Shown here in pieces: positions 56,128 to 64,000 of a stretch of 64,000 nucleotides of DNA. How positions within the stretch are numbered: position 1 is the stretch's first letter; each line of letters begins with the position of its first letter. The stretch is from Zobellella maritima (lineage in GTDB: Bacteria; Pseudomonadota; Gammaproteobacteria; Enterobacterales; Aeromonadaceae), in contig NZ_QCZE01000001.1 of NCBI RefSeq assembly GCF_003075035.1, positions 1,610,602 to 1,674,601 of the forward strand. The letters run 5' to 3'. The notes below the pieces were generated by a model. That model was not told the DNA's origin. It made no database searches and worked only from the letters and a program-made list of their open reading frames with translations. The position numbers and the translations under genes are program-made.

Positions 56128-56217
56128 AGCGGGAAGCGGGAAGCGGGAAGCGGGAAGCGGGAAGCGGGAAGCGGGAAGCGGGAAGCGGGAAGCGGGAAGC
56201 GGGAAGCGGGAAGCGGG
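56127..56217. repeat. 13 tandem copies of heptamer AAGCGGG
   Basis: The array starts with the last base of the globin TGA and spans 91 bases with 13 perfect units. As the unit length is not a multiple of three, any reading frame through it cycles through all three phases. Such arrays can change copy number by slippage. It does not encode the globin, but change in copy number would alter the 3' end of its mRNA. Confidence 0.92.
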
Positions 56218-56222
56218 AAATT

Positions 56223-56275
56223 GTGGGTCAGAGTGACTCCTGACAACAAGCTGTCTGGTGGAAACCTAGGCCACG
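56223..56275. repeat. Third copy of the GTGGGTCAG repeat
   Basis: Reads GTGGGTCAGAGTGACTCCTG and on to GGTGGAAACCTAGGCCAC; related to the pair at 23237-23345. It joins the heptamer array to the right-hand REP-like element. Confidence 0.55.
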
Positions 56276-56344
56276 GCAGCAGGCCCGACCCCGGGCTATA
56301 TGGCTGGCAGGGCATCAAATATTTTCACCAGACTCAGGGACTCA

Positions 56345-56428
56345 GGTATGTGGAAGACCGGGGCGGTTGGCTCAGGCCATTAAATATCCTTCGGATATTA
56401 TCGCGCCGGGGTCGACGCTCCCACAAAG
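56345..56428. repeat. REP-like element, right copy of 84-base direct repeat
   Basis: Same sequence as 55548-55631 except GTGGAAGA in place of GTGGGAGG at its left part. It ends with GCTCCCACAAAG as does the left copy. Confidence 0.8.
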
Positions 56429-56435
56429 AACGCCT

Positions 56436-56580
56436 CCCACAGCAGATCCCGAAACCGGCGAACACTCCTGTAGGTGGCCCGACCTCACGGCGAGATGGCC
56501 GCCAGGCCATCGAACATTTTGACCGGTTTCAAGTATGTGGGAGGCGCGACCTCGCGGCGATATGGCTGCCAGGCCATCAG
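56436..56580. repeat. Further REP units before kdsA
   Basis: Contains a partial copy of the 117-base unit (CAGCAGATCCCGAAACCGGC onward) and a half-element at 56537-56580 starting GTGGGAGGCGCGACCTCG, close to the one at 33604. The remaining 100 bases up to kdsA show no gene. The kdsA transcript ends into this block, so the repeats may also act as terminators or mRNA stabilisers. Confidence 0.65.
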
Positions 56581-56686
56581 GCAGGTTTATGGGCCTGCAG
56601 GCGCATCGCGGCGGGTCGTCTTTCCCACCGCGGCAATGGGAAGCCACGGATGCCATCTTCCCACTTCAAGTTTTTGACTGTTGGCT

Positions 56687-58343
<1,657 letters not shown>

Positions 58344-58350
<7 letters not shown>

Positions 58351-59186
58351 AGTTCCTCCCCGGGCCAGAGCCCCAGGGTGACGCGTTCCTGTCCCCCCAG
58401 ATCCCGCAGGCTGCCGACCTGTTGATACCCCTGCCCGATAAGGCGCTGACGCACCGCCGCCCCCTGCGTCCAGCCATGCTCCAGCAGCAACCAGCCACCC
58501 GGCCGCAAGAAATCGGGGGCCTGGGTAATAAGCGTAACCAGATCCGCCATTCCCTGCTGCCCGGCCACCAGCGCCGAGGCGGGTTCGAAACGCACATCAC
58601 CGGCGTTCAGGTGAGGATCGGCGGCATCGATATAGGGAGGGTTGGACACAATCATATCGAAACGGCAGCCGGTTAAGGGCGCAAACCAGCTGCCCTGTCT
58701 CACCTCAATCGGCAAGCCCAGGCGTGCGCTATTGCGACGGGCCAGGGCCGCCGCCTCCGGATTAAACTCCACCGCCAATATCCTGTCTTGCGGCCGTTCG
58801 CTCTTCAGCGCCAGGGCGATGGCACCGGTGCCGGTTCCCAGATCCACCAGGGTAGCGGGTCTGTCCGGCAGGCGAGCCAGGGCGGCTTCCACCAGGGTTT
58901 CCGTATCCGGCCTGGGGATCAGGGTGTCGGCCGACACCTCCAGGCTGAGCGACCAGAATTCCTTCTCGCCCAGGATATGGGCCATCGGCTCGCCCTGGAG
59001 CCGGCGTTGCACCAAGGCTTCCAGCGCCGCCATCTGGGCTTCATCCGGCTCGAATTCGGGCCAGGTCAGCAAAAAGCTGCGCGGTTTGCCCAGTACCCGA
59101 CACAGCAGCAGCTCGGTATCCAGCGCAGCCGACTCACTGTCGTGCAACCGCCGGCGAAGCTGTTGTTTCAGGGCATCCAGGCGCAT
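58344..59186 (-). CDS. prmC: Release factor glutamine methyltransferase
   Basis: 280 residues of the HemK/PrmC family. The catalytic NPPY is in MIVSNPPYIDAADPHLN near residue 185, with the SAM motif VDLGTGTGAIALAL near 118. It methylates the Gln of the GGQ motif of RF1 and RF2. Its ATG shares one base with the prfA stop (TGATG), tying the enzyme to its substrate. The order hemA-prfA-prmC is conserved. Confidence 0.95.
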
Positions 59187-60271
59187 CAGTGCTCCGCCAA
59201 CGCGGCCAGCATGTCGGCCTGGTATTCCTGCACTATCGGTTGGGTCAGCATATCCAGTTGGCCTTCCAGCACTTCGCTCAATCGGTACAGGGTCAGGTTG
59301 ATACGATGATCCGATACCCGCCCCTGGGGGTAATTATAGGTGCGGATACGATCCGATCTGTCGCCCGAGCCCAGCAGGTTGCGGCGGGTACTCTGTTCCT
59401 CCGCATGACGTTTGTCCTGCTCCATCTGGGCCAGACGCGAGGCCAGCACGGCCATCGCCTTGGCGCGGTTCTTATGCTGGGAACGTTCGTCCTGGCACTC
59501 CACCACCATGCCGGTGGGCAGGTGGGTGATGCGGATGGCGGAGTCGGTCTTGTTGACATGCTGACCACCGGCACCGGAGGCACGGAAGGTGTCCACCTTG
59601 AGGTCGGCGCTGTTGATCTCCGGCGCTTCCGCCTCCGGTATCTCCGGCAGCACGGCGACGGTACAGGCGGACGTGTGGATACGCCCCTGGGATTCGGTTT
59701 CCGGCACCCGCTGGACCCGGTGACCGCCGGACTCGAACTTGAGTCGGCCGTAGGCACCCGGGCCTTCGATACGGGCAATGATTTCCTTGAAGCCGCCGTG
59801 CTCGCCCTCGCTGGCGCTGACCACCTCCAACCGCCAGCGCTGCTGTTCGGCATACCGGCTGTACATCCGAAACAGATCACCGGCAAAGATGGCCGCCTCG
59901 TCACCGCCGGCCCCGGCCCGAATTTCCAGGAAACAGTTGCTGTCGTCTTTCGGATCCTTGGGCAACAACAGGATCTGAAGCTCATGGCCGAGGGTTTCAA
60001 TGGTGGTTCTGGCACTGTCGATCTCTTCTGCCGCCATCATTCTCAGCTCGCTATCCTCTTCCGCCAGCATTTCTTCGGCCGCGGTCAGATCTTCCTGAGC
60101 CTGCTGATAACGACGAAAACAGCCGACCACATCTTCGAGCTGGGCATATTCACGGGTCAGGGTCCGGTATTTTTCCTGATTATTGATGACCGCAGGTTCA
60201 CCCAGCAGGGCCTGCACCTCTTCATAGCGCTCCAGCAGGCCTTCCAGTTTTTTCAGTATCGATATGTTCAT
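59186..60271 (-). CDS. prfA: Peptide chain release factor 1
   Basis: 361 residues, one more than E. coli RF1. GGQ for peptidyl-tRNA hydrolysis is in [15 protein letters not shown] near residue 230. The codon-recognition tripeptide is Pro-Glu-Thr in [16 protein letters not shown] near 188 (E. coli has PAT; P-x-T is common outside enterobacteria). It terminates translation at UAA and UAG. The reading frame needs no frameshift, unlike prfB. Confidence 0.95.
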   Translation of the reverse strand: MNISILKKLEGLLERYEEVQALLGEPAVINNQEKYRTLTREYAQLEDVVGCFRRYQQAQEDLTAAEEMLAEEDSELRMMAAEEIDSARTTIETLGHELQILLLPKDPKDDSNCFLEIRAGAGGDEAAIFAGDLFRMYSRYAEQQRWRLEVVSASEGEHGGFKEIIARIEGPGAYGRLKFESGGHRVQRVPETESQGRIHTSACTVAVLPEIPEAEAPEINSADLKVDTFRASGAGGQHVNKTDSAIRITHLPTGMVVECQDERSQHKNRAKAMAVLASRLAQMEQDKRHAEEQSTRRNLLGSGDRSDRIRTYNYPQGRVSDHRINLTLYRLSEVLEGQLDMLTQPIVQEYQADMLAALAEH

Positions 60272-60298
60272 TATGGTGTCTCGCCGCTGTCGGCTGTG

Positions 60299-61555
60299 TT
60301 AAGGCTGATTGATGCCCAGGCTTTGGGCCAGCACGGCCAGTATTTCCTGATCGCCGTCCTTGCCTGCCTGGCCAAGGGCCTGGGTGGGGGTATGTATCAA
60401 CTTGTTGGTCAGCCGCCGGGCCAGTTGCTGGACCACCTTGGCCGCTTCTTCTCCCTGGGCCAGGGACTGCAGGGCCCGCTCCAGCTCCTGCTGTTGCACC
60501 CTATCGGCCTGGGCCCGGTAGGTACGGATAAGATCCACCGACTGGAGGGAACGGAACCAACCCATAAAGGCGTCCCGCTCTTCCAGGATAATGCGTTCAG
60601 CCTGGCCGGCGGCCCGCTTCCTGGCTTCCTGATTCTGCTCGATAATGCCCTGCAAATCGTCGACCGTATACAGGTAGGCATCGCCAAGCTCGTCTACCTC
60701 CGGTTCTATGTCCCGGGGCACCGCAATATCCACCAACAGGACGGGATTATGACGGCGGGCCTTGAGCGCCCGTTCCACCATGCCCTTGCCGATGATCGGC
60801 AGCGGGCTGGCGGTGGAACTGATTACGATATCGGCCTGGGGCAGGTATTCCGGGATCTGCTCCAGGGTCATGACCTGGGCACCAAACTCCTGGGCCAGGC
60901 CCTGGGCCCGTTCCAGGGTTCGGTTGGCGACCATCATCCGGGTCACCGATTGCTCCCTTAAATGCCGTGCCACCAACTCGACGGTTTCGCCGGCGCCGAC
61001 CAGCAGTACCCGGGTGCGGCTTAAATCGGAGAAGATCCGCTTGGCCAGGTTCACCGCCGCGAAGGCAACAGACACTGCACTGGCCCCGATCTCGGTTTCG
61101 GTGCGTACCCGCTTGGCCACCGAAAAGGACTTCTGAAACAAGCGCTCCAGTATCCCCTTCAGGCTACCCACCTGGTGTGACTGGCTATAGGCCTGCTTGA
61201 TTTGACCTAGGATCTGCGGTTCTCCCAGCACCAGGGAGTCCAGGCCACAGGCGACCCGCATCAGGTGACGCACCGCCTCTTCGCCATGATGCTGGTACAG
61301 GCAGGAGGTCAGTTCATCGCCGTCCAGGCGGTGAAATTGTTGCAGCCAATGACGGACCTGTTCTCCTTCCCCTTCGTTCAGGGAACAGTACAGCTCGGTG
61401 CGGTTGCAGGTGGACACGATCACCGCTTCCTCTACACCCTGGGTGAGCATCAGCTCGTCCAGGGCCCTGGACGCCACATCCGGACCAAAGGCCACCCGTT
61501 CGCGCAGGGCGACGGACGCTGTCTTATGATTGATTCCCAGTACCAGCAGGCTCAT
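60299..61555 (-). CDS. hemA: Glutamyl-tRNA reductase
   Basis: 418 residues from ATG 61555, chosen by homology since the protein then starts [19 protein letters not shown] as in other HemA proteins; the upstream part to 61600 is leader. The nucleophile Cys50 sits in [11 protein letters not shown]. Then [15 protein letters not shown], the NADPH loop [16 protein letters not shown], and a C-terminal dimerisation domain. It makes glutamate-1-semialdehyde for haem synthesis. The gene is divergent from lolB with 123 bases between; first gene of the prfA-prmC operon. Confidence 0.95.
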   Translation of the reverse strand: MSLLVLGINHKTASVALRERVAFGPDVASRALDELMLTQGVEEAVIVSTCNRTELYCSLNEGEGEQVRHWLQQFHRLDGDELTSCLYQHHGEEAVRHLMRVACGLDSLVLGEPQILGQIKQAYSQSHQVGSLKGILERLFQKSFSVAKRVRTETEIGASAVSVAFAAVNLAKRIFSDLSRTRVLLVGAGETVELVARHLREQSVTRMMVANRTLERAQGLAQEFGAQVMTLEQIPEYLPQADIVISSTASPLPIIGKGMVERALKARRHNPVLLVDIAVPRDIEPEVDELGDAYLYTVDDLQGIIEQNQEARKRAAGQAERIILEERDAFMGWFRSLQSVDLIRTYRAQADRVQQQELERALQSLAQGEEAAKVVQQLARRLTNKLIHTPTQALGQAGKDGDQEILAVLAQSLGINQP

Positions 61556-61678
61556 GAGGGTTTTATCGGGCTCACAACATCTTTCGGAATAGCCGACCAT
61601 TGTACGAGAAAGGGTAGGGCTTTAAAAGCCGCCCTCTCTGCCCTTATACTTGCGCAAAATCCCTGTCTGGAGTCTGTC

Positions 61679-62251
61679 GTGCGTTTTCTGTTGTTATCCC
61701 TGGTACTCCTGCTCTCCGGCTGTGCCTATCGGGCCGCTGAGGCTCCGGCCGGCTCCTGGCAGGCCCAGCAGGCGGTATTGGCCAAACTGCAGCATTGGGA
61801 ACTGTCCGCCCGCCTGGGCATCATCACTCCCGATGAACGGGGCAGCCTGAGCCTGTTCTGGCGTCAAAACCGGGACGACTACCGGCTCAACCTGACCAAT
61901 GTGGTTGGCAAACGGGTATTCGATCTCAACCGGCAACGGCAGCAGATAGTGCTCACCGACAGCGAGGGACAGCTCCATAGTGCCGCCAACGCCAGGGATC
62001 TGGTATTCAGGCTGACCGGCTGGGATCTGCCGGTAGAGCAGTTATCCAGCTGGATCAAGGGCCTGCCCGGCGAAGCGGACAGGGTGGAATATGACGACAA
62101 CGGCCGACCGAAAATACTGGTGTCCAACGACTGGCGTCTGGAATACCAGGGCTATACCCGGATCAACGGCCTCTGGCTACCCAGCCACCTCACCCTGACC
62201 CATGCCGGTACCACGCTGCGCCTGGCCATCAGCCAATGGGAGCTGTTGTGA
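61679..62251 (+). CDS. lolB: Outer-membrane lipoprotein receptor LolB
   Basis: 190 residues from GTG 61679, seven bases after GGAG. The signal peptide [15 protein letters not shown] gives a lipidated Cys15. The LolB fold is supported by [22 protein letters not shown] and the conserved [16 protein letters not shown]. It accepts lipoproteins from LolA and inserts them in the outer membrane. Upstream in-frame codons back to 61265 belong to the antisense of hemA and are excluded. Its stop overlaps the ispE start by one base (TGATG). Confidence 0.92.
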   Translation: MRFLLLSLVLLLSGCAYRAAEAPAGSWQAQQAVLAKLQHWELSARLGIITPDERGSLSLFWRQNRDDYRLNLTNVVGKRVFDLNRQRQQIVLTDSEGQLHSAANARDLVFRLTGWDLPVEQLSSWIKGLPGEADRVEYDDNGRPKILVSNDWRLEYQGYTRINGLWLPSHLTLTHAGTTLRLAISQWELL

Positions 62252-63105
62252 TGACCCTGAACTTGCCGGCACCGGCCAAGCTGAACCTGTTTCTATATAT
62301 TACCGGCCGACGGTGTGATGGCTATCACAACCTGCAGACCCTGTTCCAGTTTGTCGACTTTGGCGATACCCTGACCTTTACCCCGGCCACAGACGGCACG
62401 TTGACCCTGTCCCCTGCCTTGCCCGGGGTCGCACCGGAAGACAACCTGATACTGCGTGCTGCCCGCCTGCTCCAGCGGCACACCGGCTGCCGTCTGGGAG
62501 CCCGCATCGCACTGAACAAGCGCCTGCCGATGGGCGGCGGCCTGGGCGGCGGCTCCAGCGATGCCGCCACCACCCTGGTGGGACTGAATCAGCTCTGGAA
62601 CCTGGGATTGGATCTGGAGCAGCTGGCCAACCTTGGCCTGAGCCTGGGTGCCGATGTGCCTGTGTTCGTCAAGGGTCAGGCCGCCTTCGCAGAAGGCGTG
62701 GGTGATATCCTGACCCCCGCTACCCCGCCCGAACCCTGGTATCTGGTGCTGAGCCCGGGCGTGTCGGTGGCGACGGCGGCCATTTTTACCGATCCGGATC
62801 TGCCCAGGAACAGCCCGGTACTCCCTCTGGAGCAACGCCTGCTCCTGCCCTGGGAAAACGATTGCGAGGGCCTGGTCAAAAAGCGACACCCCGAGGTTGC
62901 CAAGCTCCTTGGCTGGTTGCTAGAATACGCGCCGTCAAGAATGACGGGCACGGGCGCCTGTATTTTCGCCACTTTTGAGAGCCGCTCGGCGGCCGAAAAA
63001 GTACTGGCGCAGGTTCCCGATTCGGTCACGGGTTTTGTCGCCAAAGGATGCAATATATCGCCCCTTTTCGGCGCCTTGAACGCCCTTGAACGAAGCCCCC
63101 AATAA
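62251..63105 (+). CDS. ispE: 4-diphosphocytidyl-2-C-methyl-D-erythritol kinase
   Basis: 284 residues from ATG 62251, eight bases after GGGAG; an ATG at 62236 is inside lolB and less likely. GHMP-kinase ATP loop [18 protein letters not shown] and the substrate-binding [16 protein letters not shown] are present. It phosphorylates CDP-methylerythritol in the MEP isoprenoid route, supplying undecaprenol for the polysaccharide pathways in this window. The lolB-ispE-prs order is conserved in gammaproteobacteria. Confidence 0.95.
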   Translation: MTLNLPAPAKLNLFLYITGRRCDGYHNLQTLFQFVDFGDTLTFTPATDGTLTLSPALPGVAPEDNLILRAARLLQRHTGCRLGARIALNKRLPMGGGLGGGSSDAATTLVGLNQLWNLGLDLEQLANLGLSLGADVPVFVKGQAAFAEGVGDILTPATPPEPWYLVLSPGVSVATAAIFTDPDLPRNSPVLPLEQRLLLPWENDCEGLVKKRHPEVAKLLGWLLEYAPSRMTGTGACIFATFESRSAAEKVLAQVPDSVTGFVAKGCNISPLFGALNALERSPQ

Positions 63106-63398
63106 CGTGCTTGCCACTAAGGCTGGCGTAAAGCAGCGCTGACGGAACGAGGGAAAGGGCCCGCGTTCTCCCTGGTAAAGAGGGCCGTCCGCTGCCTATA
63201 AGTGATGTTTGCAGAACAGGCAGGCGTAAACTGACTGAGCGCCCGATACTCTCGGGTTCTGGCCACCTGCAGTGATTCACAAACAAGACTAGAATTCAAA
63301 AAAATCAGGTTGGATAGCAGGTAATAATATTGCCTGTAAACGGGTTCACGGCCCCGTCCAGCCTCGCCACCCATGAAGCAACCCCGAGGTTTTACACC
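63106..63398 (+). other. prs leader region
   Basis: About 290 bases between ispE and prs without a gene or tRNA. A long untranslated leader before prs is also known in E. coli. I saw no PurR-like box and no clear riboswitch. The region 63285-63315 is AT-rich and may contain the promoter. Confidence 0.35.
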
Positions 63399-64000
63399 GT
63401 GCCTGACATGAAGCTGTTTGCTGGTAATGCAACGCCGGAACTCGCCCAACGTATCGCCGATCGTCTTTTTATTAAACTGAGTGCCGCCGATGTCGGTCGC
63501 TTCAGCGACGGCGAAATCAGCGTGCAGATCAACGAAAATGTACGTGGCGGCGATATCTTCATCATCCAGTCTACCTGTGCTCCGACCAATGACAACTTAA
63601 TGGAATTGATCGTCATGGTAGATGCCCTGCGCCGCGCATCCGCAGGCCGCATTACCGCAGTGATCCCCTACTTTGGCTATGCCCGCCAGGACAGACGCGT
63701 GCGTTCTGCCCGGGTGCCGATCACCGCCAAGGTAGTGGCCGACTTCCTGTCCAGCGTGGGCGTTGACCGGGTGCTGACCGTCGATCTGCATGCCGAACAG
63801 ATCCAGGGCTTCTTCGATGTCCCGGTTGACAACGTATTCGGCACCCCGGTACTGCTTGAAGACATGCGCGCCAAGGGCCTGCAGGATGCAGTAGTGGTTT
63901 CACCGGATATTGGTGGTGTAGTGCGAGCTCGCGCCGTGGCCAAGCTGCTGGAAGATACCGACATCGCCATCATCGACAAGCGCCGCCCCCGTGCCAATGT
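63399..64000 (+). CDS. prs: Ribose-phosphate pyrophosphokinase (3' end outside window)
   Basis: About 200 residues of an expected 315 are visible, starting GTG 63399 with [19 protein letters not shown], nearly identical to E. coli Prs (which also uses GTG). Seen are the ATP loop [18 protein letters not shown], the flexible [10 protein letters not shown], and [18 protein letters not shown]; the PRPP loop is cut off. It makes PRPP for purine, pyrimidine, histidine and tryptophan synthesis, and so feeds both upp and purMN in this window. Confidence 0.95.
   Translation, partial: MPDMKLFAGNATPELAQRIADRLFIKLSAADVGRFSDGEISVQINENVRGGDIFIIQSTCAPTNDNLMELIVMVDALRRASAGRITAVIPYFGYARQDRRVRSARVPITAKVVADFLSSVGVDRVLTVDLHAEQIQGFFDVPVDNVFGTPVLLEDMRAKGLQDAVVVSPDIGGVVRARAVAKLLEDTDIAIIDKRRPRAN

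Noticed and set aside
55908-56318. Frames through the heptamer array (repeating EAGSGKR or PASRFPL)
   Set aside because: The 7-residue repeat is forced by the 21-base period; no independent evidence for translation.
55318-56580. Possible CRISPR array
   Set aside because: Repeats are of different lengths, partly palindromic and unequally spaced, without unique spacers of constant size and without cas genes.
59186-60271. PET instead of PAT in RF1 as an altered stop-codon specificity
   Set aside because: The family motif is P-x-T and PET is common in other bacteria; no reassignment implied.
59189-60961. 590-residue plus-strand frame opposite prfA and hemA
   Set aside because: Spans two well-defined minus-strand genes and their junction; no motif seen.
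63106-63398. tRNA gene between ispE and prs
   Set aside because: No acceptor stem with a T-loop GTTCGA-type arm in a consistent cloverleaf was found.

Overview
The window reads as chromosomal DNA of a moderately GC-rich gammaproteobacterium. The cluster orders yejK-yejL-yejM, bepA-arsC family-DUF2069-hda-uraA-upp-purM-purN, gmhA-yafJ-fadE, and hemA-prfA-prmC-sirB1-kdsA next to lolB-ispE-prs match the gammaproteobacterial core. Together with the protein sequences they suggest a marine member of the Aeromonadales (Oceanimonas/Oceanisphaera/Zobellella-like). That assignment is inference from recognition, not a database result. No rRNA, tRNA, CRISPR array, intact insertion sequence or prophage was seen.

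Layout. 0-9 kb: a CBS-domain protein cut by the window edge, ACP phosphodiesterase, a branched-chain 2-oxoacid dehydrogenase operon (E1 alpha, E1 beta, E2) followed directly by a Hanks-type protein kinase, and isocitrate lyase. 9-23 kb: envelope and proteostasis genes, including yejKLM, a MepS-like lipoprotein, a phosphopantetheinyl transferase, the YbbN/CnoX co-chaperone, a cytochrome-c-like cis/trans fatty acid isomerase, a sodium-coupled transporter, PerM, a TusA paralogue and BepA. 23-28 kb: hda, uraA, upp and the divergent purMN operon with a candidate PurR operator.

28-45 kb is an accessory surface-polysaccharide (probably O-antigen) locus read on the minus strand. Order of transcription: rfbBDAC (dTDP-rhamnose), Wzm/Wzt ABC exporter, a three-domain methyltransferase-glycosyltransferase-glycosyltransferase, pgi, two glycosyltransferases, a WcaJ/WbaP-type initiating enzyme and an O-antigen-ligase-like membrane protein. 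A 13-base match to the ops element (the RfaH recruitment site) lies about 30 bases upstream of rfbB. The middle of the locus is clearly more AT-rich and contains a decayed transposase remnant and a dispersed repeat, which fits acquisition by transfer. LPS core functions elsewhere in the window (gmhA, kdsA, yejM, lolB, PerM neighbours) make the window rich in envelope biology.

45-64 kb: an overlapping two-gene unit of an unknown protein and a Lon-like protease with a degenerate P-loop; gmhA/yafJ divergent from fadE (candidate FadR site); an NfeD-slipin pair; a truncated haemoglobin sitting between two 84-base direct repeats and followed by 13 tandem heptamers that begin inside its stop codon; then the conserved kdsA-hemA and lolB-ispE-prs blocks. 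The most novel-looking items are the bkd-linked kinase, the repeat-bounded globin with its heptamer array, the ops-controlled rfb leader, and the Lon-like two-gene unit.
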